Assembly: GCA_040954595.2 (NCBI GenBank)
Contig: CM082580.2
Coordinates: 10,664,001-10,728,000 of the forward strand
Direction: 5' to 3'
Length of the DNA stretch: 64,000 nucleotides
DNA from: Balanoglossus misakiensis
Taxonomy: Eukaryota > Hemichordata
Under the pieces are notes generated by a model. That model had not been told where the DNA came from and searched no databases. It saw only the letters and a program-made list of their open reading frames with translations. A program made the translations under genes and the position numbers. Positions 37,489-49,565 of the stretch are shown here, piece by piece. Within the stretch, counting starts at the first letter, position 1. Every line of letters starts with the position of its first letter.

Positions 37489-40400
37489 TCAATCTTCTTT
37501 CAATTTCTTCAGGATCCACGGCAATGCACTTGTTATTCGAGAGAAGACAGACGGGAATTCCGGGTGAGCACATCCACGTGTCCATGTTCCAATTCCCGCC
37601 AAGTACCATCGCTCATCGCCGCTTACTCTACACATCAAAGGCGTGCCAAAATCACCCTGTCGCACGGGGGGGGGGAACGAAAGAAGTCAGGTGACTGTGC
37701 ATGCAAAAGTTATATTATATTGGAGAAAAAGGTCGCCATTTTTTTTATGAAAACAGAACGGCGGAAACCTAATTTACTTCATTGTTTCCAGAAAGAGGAC
37801 TAGCAAATAATTGGAGTAGCATTTTCTGTACCACAGGCTCATACCATCTTTAAAAAAATAAAGCGTTTCTATAAAAAGTGGTAAAAGCGGTTTCCAAACG
37901 CTGGAAGCCAGGAAGAGGAAGGTAAACACACTTACGAAGCAAGTTCCCATTCCGCCGGTGTTGTTGCTGCAGATGTGATAGTCATACACGGCATCGTAGT
38001 GGGCCGTGTCACAGGCTTCGTTGTCAACAATCTCAACCTCTGCATAGGACAAGTTCGGATCCATCTTAACTGTTTTTGAAACAATTTGAAAAGGATTTTG
38101 GTGTCATGCACGTTGTAATAAAATGACCGCAATGTGCTTGATATAGTAAAATTAACAATCCTAAAATTGATGAGCATTGAACTGTAATCTTACTATCGAA
38201 TTCATCTTGCCTATCCCAGCTCCACCCACTTGTCGCACATTTCTCGTATTCTTCAGGGAAGTCTCCTGACCCCGATGGAATGCATACGGGCCTAACGTAG
38301 TTAGAATATTCCTCCAACGGTGGTGACATGTGCAGGATGGCATAATCCCATCGCCAGGCGCCATCGAAGTAGGGATGACTTTCAATGAAGTCTGCTGAGC
38401 GTGTTACTTCTGTCGATGCCGTTACGTCAAGGTCGACGATTCCCATTCTAAGCGTCAACGACGAAAGGTCGATCAATTTTTCAGCATCGTTATCGTACCT
38501 GTCGGTGGAGGTAATAATGAACGATTATTTATGGCGACGTTAAAAATATTCTACAGTGACGTCTTAATGCATCCTGTAACACTGGCCTATATAGACTCCT
38601 GTTTTGCCCTCAACGGCAAAATATCATTAGCGAGTCCAGCTCAGTTGTTTAGACGCTACCTGAATAGGGCAGTTGGATTTACTGCAGAGTGGGGGGAAGT
38701 GTGGGTAAATATAAATTTTGCGTATACGAGTTTATGATTGATGTAAAAAAACTGGTAGACGTCGGGGAATATTATACTTACACACAGCGGCCTGACGTTA
38801 GAACCCATTGGTAGTCCAGAAGCACTGCCCCACAGGTCATGTTATAATTCTGCAGGCGAACATGGACAAAAACCTGCCATGGCCACATACCCCGGGGCGC
38901 GCGCGCTCCAATGATGCGTGGTGTGTCGATCAACTGCGTGCCGCATTGGTCCTGGTCTGAAAGTTTAAAGGGGAGTTTTGAAACGTCAGTTGGGTGCATC
39001 AAAGTCTTAGAGCTATTAAAATCGTGAAATAAAGTGCAATATTGGCGGTCGATCAACCAATCAGATTTTAATTCCTTGACCTTGTCGCTTGAAGAACTAG
39101 AAAAATCCCGGCAGAGGACAGTCGCTTCCAGTCGAACTCTGGATAGTCTGTTGCATTGTATTTAGATTGGATCAACGAGTTTTACAAACCTGAAAAATAC
39201 TCGCAGATGAAATTTCTTCGGTAGCCACATCTATCAAACATCCAGTAAATAATGCTATGTTTCAGCCTATTGAAAAAATATACATGCGACAGCGATTTCA
39301 TTGGTGTGAATGATTACATTTTATATTGGTAAGGAGGTTTGACAACGAAAAAAATGAAATGCTTTCGAATACCCATCTAGGTTATTTTGAAAGCCAGCAA
39401 TATACATTAAGAGGAAAGCACCGTATACGAGGACTTGGAACGAGTTTTCTGGTCAATTGTGGGTGCAGTGGTTAACCATAGGCCTATATCATATCGGCAA
39501 CAGTAATGCAAAAATGCAATAATAAAGACTTGTAAAGACCACGGAACGTGAGTGAAACCTCGTCGCCAGTGGAAATATTGAGACCAAATAGAACGAGTGA
39601 TTTCGTACCTTATCATGACGCAATTTCTTTTTCTATCATTGTTCATTTCGCCTTTCATCCAATCGCCCTCGAAACCCATAGGGTCGTCATCGTGCCACAT
39701 AATTTCACCGTCTTTCTCCCTGTCGTTGAGTCCAATCCAAAACATTCCACTTTCAATACCTTTCACGATAAACAATTGCGATAAAAGGTCCAACGAATCT
39801 TCTTTCCAAACCACCGCTAAGCGTCCGTTGTGGAAATTGTCTCGACAATAATCGTTTGCCTTTCTCCATCCCAGTTTTCCACCTTTGTCATAATCAATAT
39901 GATACAGTCGTGTAGTTCCTGTTCAGAAAGGGAAAGAACGCGCGGTTACATGTCATGGCGGACCCCATGAAGAGAACCGCCCTGCGAGGGCGTCTTGGGT
40001 TCTAGCATACCACGTCTAAATCATAATTACCTTCGTAATATTCTCTTGCAGCTGGTTGCTGTTCCTGTCGACAAGAGTATAAAAAAGCATGATTACATGT
40101 ACATGTATACATATGGAGGGCGACGATACGAGCAACCGCGTCAAAGTGAATTATAGTAATTTATTGTTGGTTTGCTTTTAGTTTTTATGACTGACAGAAC
40201 GCTAAAATGCAAATATATGGCCATTTTTGAATATGTAGGGGCAGAATATAACCCAGCTCCCGAATATTTGAACACCGGCAGGGCAGGTCGATTTGGGGTA
40301 CTGGTTAAACATATCTGCAGGGTTTTACCTACAGTCAGCAACAACTCGAATACTACAGAGGAACACAACCAGCCGGGGCGAACGGGATAGTACTTACCGT

Positions 40401-40508
40401 AACCGGCAACGCGGGGCTTTCCGTAACCGACAGCACGGTACTTATCGTAGCCGGCAACGCGGCTAACAGAATCCAAATCAGCGACGGAGTGGTAGAAAAT
40501 ATCAACAT
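37489..40508 (-). CDS. Secreted C-type lectin / S1 pseudoprotease (unit 1)
   Basis: Eight exons on the minus strand: 40508-40398, 40064-40031, 39918-39609, 39266-39190, 38956-38782, 38498-38194, 38069-37936, 37656-37489; 1,314 nt, 437 aa, frame intact. Exon 1 encodes a signal peptide (MLIFSTTPSLIWILLAALPA). Exons 3-4 encode a CTLD with WRKANDYC, FWIGLNDRE and a C-terminal FICEY; the WND and EPN/QPD sugar-binding motifs are absent, so Ca-dependent sugar binding is doubtful. Exons 5-8 encode an S1-like domain starting RIIGARAPRGMWPWQV. The active-site His is Arg (LTSGRC for LTAAHC), Asp102 is kept (WDYAILH), and Ser195 is Phe (GDFGTP for GDSGGP). It is therefore a pseudoprotease, presumably a binding or regulatory protein. 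The scaffold Cys residues are kept, so the fold should be intact. Start and secretion are well supported; the function is unknown. Confidence 0.85.
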
Positions 40509-41354
40509 GGCTGCCGTTCGTCCGAGTGTCAAGTGTGGGCGTTGTGCTGTGGGGAGATGCGTTTTTATGTACCGGTACTTTGAACATCCATCTGTTTCAT
40601 GTTAATATGCAAATAATGCATAATCGAAATCATTTCACGTAGCATCTCGCGTGATTTCTCTAGATACGTCAGAGATGCTAACAAACTTTTTCAGGGTCAA
40701 ATTAAATTGTGTCAAGTGTCTATGTCCCACCAGTCAGACACCATCTGTTCCAAGCTCAGAAAGTAATTGACCAATCACAATTGCTGTGGTCTACCTGATT
40801 CAGGTGTGTAGGAAAAAATAATTAAATAGGGAATTGCCGCGGTCTAAAAATAACTAGATGAGGACCGCCCAATTTTCGGCGATTTTCACATATTGGTCAT
40901 AGCGCCACCCAGCGTTGATATGATCATTGATGAATAATTTACCTTAGCTTCATAAAATTGTGTCTGAATGCCTAAGCTTTACACAGCAACATAAAATACT
41001 TTGTCAATGATTGCCTGACCTCCCACATGAGTGCCATTTTGGCGAATATGTGGCATAATTTCGCAAAATGTTTTTATTGTCAATTGTTTTGTTATTTCAA
41101 TTTAAGTATTAAAATTTATTCAATTGTGTTGTAACTCTTCCCTCTTTGAGGATGAATAAAGAAACAACAACTCACTCACTCACTCACTCACTCACACACC
41201 CCTTCTCCGCGCTCTCAAATTGAAGGAAATACATCAAACAGTAATAACACCTCAGTCAAGTTTGATTAAGTTACAAAAATAGATTTAATTAACTAATTAC
41301 ACCCATTTAATTTGGAAAGCGACGGGAAAGTATATATAGGCCCTACATATGTTT
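40509..41354. other. Spacer between unit 1 and unit 2
   Basis: About 850 bp containing the presumed promoter of unit 1 and the 3' UTR of unit 2. A (CTCA)n microsatellite lies at 41171-41194. No gene is seen. Confidence 0.5.
41171..41194. repeat. (CTCA)n microsatellite
   Basis: About six perfect CTCA units. Confidence 0.95.
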
Positions 41355-43379
41355 CTATTCTGATTTTAATGTTTCCAAAATCCACGACATTGCCGAGGTG
41401 ACTCTAGCGAAAACGGACGGATATTTTTCAGTGCCACAAGCTCCTCGAATCCAACTCGATAATCCGGCCAAATACCACTTGCCATTGTTTTTCTTGCACA
41501 CTAGTGGACCTCCACTGTCTCCCTGCAGTTAAATAAAAAAGATGACTTATTAGGCTGCAATATGCACAATTTACTCTAGATGAGTTTTTCTTTATAGAAG
41601 TCATACATCTGGGACGCACAAAAAATCGTCGCTCGCTTACCAAACATATGCCAGTTTCAGCTATATTCGATGAACAGATGTGATAATCGGCAATTGAACC
41701 CGAGTGTGCGTGATTACAGGACTCCTGGTCGACAAGGTTGACAATCGCCTGCTGTAGGTGGTCAGGGTACGTATGAGCTGAAACTAAGATGTAAAGAGGA
41801 ATAGTGCTGGTTCCCCTGGCCCATACACCCCGGTATATTACCAACGCCCTCTACCGGGGAATATGGGTCAAGGAACCAGACTCGTAAATAGGTAAGACGT
41901 TGGGACTAACATCGTAAAAAGGTGAGGCAACATCGCTCGTCATGGTCATTTTCTTTAGAATCAGATATTGATTTCATATATCTTATTATCGGATTAAAGG
42001 TTCTATTGAAAAGTCAAACGTCTACTCACTCTTTTCCTCACATATTACCATTTTGGTTTCTGTACAGTTGTCTCGATCCCAATAGTAACCCGAAGAGCTC
42101 CTGCAAGGAATGAAAGCACCAGAGAGAGAGAGAGAGAGAGACATTGGTATGACCATCCAGGTGTCCTCAACATTTTTAGAACAGTTCCTTGGCTTTTACA
42201 GACTTCAGCTTCAATCCGGGACAGTGAAGTGCAAATCCTTCGGCCAAGACATTTTCGGCCTCGTTATTCGACGGCGACCATTAATTTGCCTGCAAGTTGT
42301 TATACTCATTCTGTTACCCCCACCCTTCCCTCCCCCAAGATTTGTTTTCAGTTCTGGGTCTGGCTTCACCTACTTTAACTGCACACAGTCCCCACCGCCG
42401 CTCGTTGGATCCGCCGCCCACTTCGTGAATGACTGCGGCCCGTCGGATGTCACCACAGAGCCGTCAGCGTTCACTCTGGCGTCGATCCAAAAGTCCTGCC
42501 CTGTGGACATGCTTTGCACCGTGATGAAGTTGACAATGCGCCTGTGTTTCTTATTTCTGGTATCCTTAACCAAGGTCATCCCGTAACTCCGACACAAATC
42601 GAAAGAATCATCCCAGGACACACGCGTCGTTATGATTGATAATCTGCTGGAGTCTGAGAAGGCAAAGTAAGAATGTTATTAGACGAAACAATATTTGGAT
42701 GGTCTCGAAATTATACAGTCATAAGAAACGTATAGTTACCTCTTACCTGTACTCGAGAGGGCGCCCCATCCGCTTATTGCGCATATATCGTTCTCCGGCC
42801 GGAAAAACTCTACATCCCCCGACGGTGGGAGACACGCTGGCCTGATGTAATCACTGTATGGTACCGCCAAGGGCACGTGGATAAGTGCATAGTCCCAGTG
42901 CAAGAAATTTCCTCTGTAATTTGGATGGATTACGACGTAATCTACTTGGCTTCGGAACTCGTATGGACTTGGGGAGGCTAACGACACAATACCCATCCTG
43001 ACCTCCATTGCAGCCACGTTCTCTCTGTGTCTGTTACAGGATGAAGTAAATAGGTGATTTTGGTGAAAGTTAGAATGAAATCAAGACTCACATTTAATCT
43101 ACTTTAGTCACATATTATCCACGCGCGTAGAAGGTAAGCTTATGCCCCAGGACACTTGGCAGACATTGGGTGTATACCCTTGAAGACATAAATCAGGTGG
43201 CAACCCTTACACGCAGTGAGCAGCGGTGAGAATCCAGTGTCCGTCAACCAGCACTCCGCCACAAATGTGGTTCCCGCCGAGGCTGAACGACACTTGCCAC
43301 GGCCACATTCCCAGCGCCGCGTTCCTTCCCCCGATGATGCGATGCTGCAGGTTCGTCTGCTTTCCACACACCCCTGCAC
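41355..43379 (-). CDS. S1 serine protease with complete triad (unit 2), 5' exons not separate from unit 3
   Basis: Minus-strand protease exons: 43379-43211, 43030-42747, 41777-41641, 41522-41355 (stop). They encode a complete chymotrypsin-fold domain: activation site [15 protein letters not shown] with His57, WDYALIH with Asp102, and CLGDSGGP with Ser195. Residue 189 is Gly and 216 is Ile (SSWIRG), so the pocket is not trypsin-like and is closer to elastase types. The first exon starts in phase 1 and has an in-frame stop just upstream, so it must be spliced from earlier exons. None fit in the roughly 100 bp before the unit 3 stop codon, while the unit 3 CTLD exon ends in the required phase 1. 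Joined that way the product is 434 aa with a continuous frame. A CTLD exon pair lies in the intron between the second and third protease exons (separate entry). An own but missing 5' end is the alternative. Confidence 0.75.
42030..42653 (-). other. Two-exon CTLD cassette in the autolysis-loop intron of unit 2
   Basis: Exons 42653-42374 (280 nt) and 42100-42030 (71 nt), together 351 nt or 117 codons. Both have proper acceptors (CTTCTCAG, CCTTGCAG) and GT donors. The entry phase is 1, the internal junction is phase 2 and the exit phase is 1, which exactly matches the protease intron around it. They encode a short-form CTLD with all four canonical Cys (DLC, GDC, DNC, VIC), SWDDSF, FWIDARV and YYWDRDNC. 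The internal intron falls just after the second of these Cys, as in the N-terminal CTLDs of units 1 and 3, so the pair is homologous to those exon pairs. Included, it would put a lectin domain between GWGALSST and the HLQQAIV strand of the protease; skipped, a normal protease loop results. It may be constitutive, alternative or unused. Confidence 0.75.
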
Positions 43380-43480
43380 CTATACGAATTCAGAAAGCAT
43401 TGGTATAAGCCCTAATAGGGGAACACAACTTTAAAAACAATATACATGTATATATCACATGGGACTTATGCCATGGTTCT

Positions 43481-46400
43481 TTACATGCCTTGTACAAGAG
43501 CGTTTTCAATCCAACCAACAGCCGCCGTCGCTCGTGCAAACACTCCTTCAGAAGCGCCACAATAATCATAGAGGCCGGCAAGATACCATTGGCCGTCCCC
43601 CTTTACACAGACAAGTGGCGAACCCTTATCCTAGGTGGGAAAACAAAACAAAAACAAGTAATATTTCCACACCATATTGTAGAGTAGCATTGCAATGAAT
43701 ATAAATGTATTATTGCAGATAGTTACGTGTCTTACTTCTACAATGGGACAGAAAGTGTTATCATCATTGGCAGTGGCTGCACATATTTCAGCATGACTTC
43801 CCGGGGACTCTTCGATAAAATCTTCGCACTTTTCAATGTGAGAAATATCTTCATGTAGGGCTGTATCCGCTGAGAATTGAGAGGAATGGGTATACAGTTT
43901 ATGTACGTACGTACGTCGTGTACAGACAGACAGACATACTCAAAGTTAATATCATACGGTTGTGAACAAAAATAACAAAACGCGACGATTGCAGTCGTTT
44001 TCCTCGCCCGAGACGGACAAAACATACCAACATTCGACGAAAACCAGGTATTAACGCACTGTTCTCCATCAGCAAAGAAGTTTGTTTCGCCTGTGGGTGG
44101 CAGGCACAGGGGGCGCTTGTAGTTATCCAGAGGTATTGTTTCATTTATGTATAGCAAGGCGAAGTTCCAAAATCCATCGGAGAACAACGGATGCGTTTCG
44201 GTGTAGTCCACTGTAGCTTGAAGCCCTGTCAGGTGTAAATTCGACAGGGTTACCACGCCAACACCAACGAGAAGGTCATCAGGGTCGTAGTCGTGTCTGC
44301 CAAAGTAAATATGCCAAAATTAAGCAAAACATTTGCGTATTATAGGGTGTGTGAGGCGCGTGCGCATACGCATGGCTGTTTCATGCGCGTGTTACAGTGT
44401 TAAGGTATTTCAGCATGGACACTATTGTCTATTGGCCTCCATACAAAATAAGTGGAACAAAATTACTTACACGCAGTTGCCAACGGTAAGTATCCAACGA
44501 TCAGCTATGATGACTCCGCTACAGACATGTTGTTCGTCGAAACTGATCGTGGCATGCCATGGCCAACTCCCAAAGCGAACCTCCGGTCCGTCAAATATAC
44601 CGTACGGATTATGTGGACGGGTTCCGCACACGCCATTATAGGGCTCTGGGTCTGCTTTATAGAATGCACAGAATATAAATTTCTCCATTGAAAATATTGA
44701 AAATGATCTTCACGGCTCTTTGTTGCGTGTGATTCTGCGTCGTATTTTTCTTATCTATAAGCACTGTTTTGAAACTTAACCCTTTTGCCACTATGGTTTG
44801 GTCCTGGCCAAATTCATAGGAAAACGGGGGTGACCGTACCAAAAATGAAACATCGTCTGTACTATTACTTACCTAGAATGTATTCGCATATGAAATTTCT
44901 TCTTAAGCCGCACTTCTCTAGCATCCAGTAAACGATGCCTTGTTTAACTCTATCGAAGAAATGAAAAGGTAACGGAAATTGGGGAGGGGGGTGGGGGCTA
45001 TCTTTCTTTCCGGCATTTCTACTAATGCTAATAAACCTATATCATTCTGTTAATATCAGACCACTCACTTTTTTAGATCTAGCTGGTGACTTGAGAATCT
45101 TACCTCAATATACCACAGTCTTTCTTCTTATCATTGGGTATTCGCCCGCTTAGCCATTCGCCAGTGTAATTCAAAGGCGTGTCGTCATTCCAGACGAATT
45201 CCCCTTCTTCCTTCCTGTCGTTCAAACCAGTCCAGAAAACTGCCCATTCGATGCCTTCTGCTTTGAACTGAGTCGCCAGTTCGTATTCTGTGTTCTCGCT
45301 CACGATTTCAACCAGGCGGCCACCATTGAACTCGTTTCTGCAATGTTCACTGGCCTTAACCCAGCCAAGTTTTGACCTTTTCGCGGAATAGATATGATAG
45401 AGTCGAGCAGGGGCTAGTTAAAACAACAACGAAAAATGTTATTACAAAACGGAAAACAGTGTTGCTGGATTAGTGAAACAACTGATACGATAAAAGAGTG
45501 TTAAACGGCAATGCAAGAGGTATAAAAATATAACTCGAGATATTAAATTTATGCAACTGATCTTGGTGATATTAACGTTTGAGATACCTTCAAGATACAT
45601 ATCGGAAAAGTAAACATCATCTTTGATCACCGGATCTGCCCACAGTATTTTCCCAGAAAAATCTTCTTGAAACCCCGTGTGTCCTTTCTCGTCTCATAAT
45701 GTTAAGAAAACCCGGTCGCTAATACAGAAAATGCGGAAAATCTTCAAATGTTACCGACCATCTGAAATCAGCTCACCTGCTGGGCCCAGTCTCCCGTCTA
45801 TAGACGCTCTTTTCTGCAGAATAAAACATGCAACCATGAAATACTCCACGCGCGGCACTGTGACGTGAAAACAGGGTTGACCCAAAGCAGTTCCGTGAGA
45901 TTCTTTGTGAATGGCAAATTTTCTTTGTCAATGGGTGGCTTAAAGTTTGACTGAATGCAGACATCGTATATTAAAGTCATGCCGTGCCCCATACAAATGT
46001 TATATTTTGTCTACCGGTAATTTCGAATATGTCTGTTGTAAGGTTAATATCTGACAGCGTTACCATGGAAATCGGTTTTGAAAAAAGCCGCAGTTATATT
46101 ATGTACTACCAACCGATAGAAAGCATACGTCTAGGAATCTGTTACATTTATACGAATATTTTGAAATGATATATGCCATTGCTTTGTGTACGACCACTAA
46201 TTGAGGCCATTTTCTTTGGGTGACCCTCGGCTATTGCTAGACCAATCCGCAAATCTGTACATACACATGTTTAACTCCGTAACGTACGTATGAGATTTTA
46301 CTTTCGCTGTGTGGGAAGATCTTGGCCTGATCTTAGTCTCAAGTGGCGCCATCTTATTTATGGAGAAACCCAGACACCGCCTGGGAGAAACCATATCTGG

Positions 46401-46724
46401 AAGCCTACGCGTTCGCAAAGTTACCTTAGCCGGATTGCTTGGCATTGGTTACATGGAGTATTCTGCGAATATTTTATCCTTGCAAAATTATAGCAAGGCA
46501 ATATGGTGGTTGTACTAGTGAAACACTACTGCATCAGGGCATACCTAAACACGCATTTGAAGGTAGTCACCTAGTAAAATGTCGAGTTAATTTGGTACCT
46601 ACTCTCCACACCTTAACACACACTCATGATCGACGATGGGTGTACTTACAGTTGCTTCTGATGATGGTGCGATTGCCAGCGAAATCAGAATACATGTACA
46701 GGCAACGACGCCCGGCGCTGGCAT
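43481..46724 (-). CDS. Secreted C-type lectin / S1 pseudoprotease (unit 3)
   Basis: Nine exons on the minus strand: 46724-46650, 45813-45777, 45635-45588, 45413-45104, 44949-44873, 44651-44471, 44296-44028, 43869-43736, 43630-43481; 1,281 nt, 426 aa, frame intact. Exon 1 encodes a signal peptide (MPAPGVVACTCILISLAIAP). Exons 4-5 form a CTLD (FWTGLNDRKEEGEF, FICEY), with the same exon lengths (310 and 77 nt) as unit 1. Exons 6-9 form an S1-like domain in which all three catalytic residues are gone: LTVGNC (H57N), WNFALLY (D102N) and VEDKGSPL (S195K, with the oxyanion Gly193 as Glu). The activation site is also changed (IFDGPEV). It ends VQGM-stop in register with the C-termini of units 1 and 2. 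No AATAAA is seen between this stop and unit 2, which supports a shared transcription unit. The role is unknown: perhaps a decoy or opsonin-like binder. Confidence 0.83.
44776..44840. repeat. Dispersed CCCTTT-type element fragment
   Basis: TTAACCCTTTTGCCACTATGG here resembles the left end of the small inverted-repeat element at 57981-58072, and GGGGGTGA follows about 45 bp later. It lies in an intron of unit 3. Probably a diverged copy. Confidence 0.4.
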
Positions 46725-49565
46725 GGTTTCGGCTTTCGCGTCGTGGGCGCCCGATCATATGCAGTGAGATGACCGTACGTGCGGAACATCCGCCGGCACG
46801 TAATACCCACCTGGTTATCTTCAGTATGCTAATACTGGGCGTTGATCGACAAATCCAGGGTCGCTGACCAATGTGGTGTGTTTGCGAGATAAGAAACAAC
46901 AGGTGTTCACTTAAGAATCAATTGAATAGCGGGGAAGATTCTGCCCGTTTGATACGGATTGTCCGACATTTGTATGATCGGCATATCCTGACATATTCTG
47001 CTTCCCTTACTAATTCTAATTCTAAAACTAGGCTAATAAAAATAAAATTGCGCCCCTAGGAAAGCACTTCGGATGGCTGAAATGTTTATTCAGTTTATCT
47101 AGACTCCACTTTGCTTTAATTTTCCGAACTTCATTTTTCAGCATATCTGGCTTGAAGGCGGGAGTGCAGCTGAAAAATTATAATTGTGGAAAAATTGTAA
47201 TCACGTCAACTAATCAAAATAATAACAACACTTTGCGACGAATGGGTTGTTCCGAACAAAGAACGGCCAATTTTACTCAAATCAATCATTGCTGTTCCCA
47301 ACGAAGAAATCAATATTTTCACTAAAGCGAGATTGCTTCCTGGCCAATACATTATAAGATCAGTCCAGTAGGAGAAAACGAAAATATGAAGTTAATATCG
47401 CACCTCGAACAGTCACGCGACCGAGCTTGTGTTTAATTAATCGAATCAACGTCGGTGTGCAAATTTGCGCAAATCTAGTTATAAATTCAAGTTGCAAATC
47501 TGAACAGTTTCTTCTGAAATCGCGGAACAGCGTGGGTTTAATTTGTCTTACCGTGGGCTTTACGAGCAAAGAGTCGAGCTAGATGGAATGTTAAAAGGAA
47601 AATCTCGTTATACCTGCGATTGGTGATTGGTATGGTATTGATTTTAAAGATGTCGACAAAACTGGAGTGTAATTTGAAGTTATTTTATTTTAAAGCTATT
47701 CTCATAATCATAATTTTATTAACTAATGTTAAATTTGATTATCATATGGCTATGTAAAAATAATTGTCAATTTTTATGTTCAATTATTGAAAAAATTGCT
47801 TCACTTACAAAGGTGAAGTTTTCTTCTCCGCGAATATTCGGCTTGGTATCTTAATATCTTCGTTCGTCAGAATTGTAAAGCGAATTGCAAAAAAGCGAGC
47901 CGGATTTAAAGCGTTCGATTTGTCCATTTACATAGCTGTCGGTAACACGGGCAGTGATAAAGAAATGCGACACACACGCGGCAGCAAAAGGCAAAATAAC
48001 AGGAACAATATCCGGAATTACAGCGGAAACTCTTAGTTGTGCAAATCAAGAAGGCAATGGAAATATCAATTTTCAACATGGCCGCAAAAACGAAAGTACA
48101 TTTCTCACGTACAAGCAGTCGGTCATCGACCATGTATAAGAACGCATTATTCTATGGCCTAATTTCTCATCTAAGTGATCTCCGATCACGAAGCTTCAGT
48201 ACTCCTGTACTCAATACTCCAGGCTTATATAATACGACATTTCCAGTTTCCTTTATTCAGATTTGATATCAAATTTATTTCCACATGTCCATCAAACTAA
48301 ACAGTTTTGAGGAAAATTTGAGGGATACATTTTTAGACTATGTTCTTTGCATAGAAATAGTCTTGGGCAGTCTGTATGTGATTAATAGCAACTTGAGTAG
48401 TTCAAACAATTAACGCGTCGTAATTAACTAATTGAATGAAGGTTCGCAGCATTTCCCTGGTGTGTTCAGAATTTCACTGGTAAGTGAATTAATGGTGGTG
48501 CGTTTTTTTAGATTGCGAAAGGCATTTTATTCTCCTTCTTACACAAATACCTTCGTAAACAGTCTTTGTAATAACCGCTTTCACAGGAGGGAATTAATGT
48601 CATATCCTGACATATAACGGTACTAAATATCAGAAAAGCAGAAATGTGCAATGGTTGACATTTATGTATTTCGATATTTGACCATGGGTATCACAGCAGC
48701 CACCGTCACATCTACTCAGGAAGAAAATCCCAGCTCACACATTCAGTAATTTAATGCGACTCATTTTAACAATCGCCTCATAAGTGCATTGAGCATTTAA
48801 TAAAATGTCAAAGTGTGTTTCCCAAAACACATGAGGACCCTAGGACAGCAGCGTGCTATGACGTTACCATGGCTACAGGAAATTGGTACTTTGTTTGTGT
48901 GCCTATATCCCGGGAAAGAACCATTAAAAGAGAAAGCTTGTGATTTCTGCGATGAACTTTAATATGGAGAATACGGACTTACGTCTATTACACAGAAATA
49001 ATTAGAAATTAATATTTTATGACGTAATATTGAGATCCAATATCGTCGTTGCACGTAGCTCTTGGATATGCCAGTACAAGTTACCGACCGTAATCTTGCG
49101 TGTGTTTAATACACTTTAAATTGCGATTACTGTCGCATTTTCCCGTTTAATATAAATGTATGTCTATGTTGTCACAGTGGACACAAAACGTCTTCTGCTG
49201 TTTTGTATAGTTTTTAAGAATTTGAAACAGATATAGCTAAAGTTTGTTCTCCTCGAATATCCTGCAACATAACTTGTTTATGAAATATTCACTAACGGTT
49301 ACATGAAAACATTTCTGGTCTTGCTATAAGTATTATATCAGTAAGATAGAGTACCAATACCACAGGGGCCCATGACTTCGGCGTTTTTTGTTGTTGTTTT
49401 TTGTTTTTTGCTTATCACGTGAAATTAATAGAGAGAATAAATGGTATGATAAATATTCATCTAAAACATTTCTACTGTCATCAGGCCTTCTTTTAGTACT
49501 GAACAAAATGAATATGTATATCGAAGTGAAACACATAGAGCGAAGGCTTGAGTGATGAAAAGGTC
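46725..49565. other. Intergenic between unit 3 and GPCR paralogue 4, no gene seen
   Basis: Presumed promoter of unit 3 at the left and 3' UTR of the minus-strand GPCR at the right. Only short open frames without family similarity are present. Confidence 0.5.

Noticed and set aside
42110-42586. Plus-strand 158-codon open frame
   Set aside because: It is antisense to the internal CTLD exon and starts in an AG repeat.
43382-43480. A separate first exon or signal peptide for unit 2 between units 3 and 2
   Set aside because: Every ATG in this roughly 100-bp gap meets a stop within a few codons, and the frame entering 43379 is closed just upstream.
46439-46867. Plus-strand 142-codon open frame
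   Set aside because: It overlaps the signal-peptide exon of unit 3 in antisense and has no recognisable similarity.
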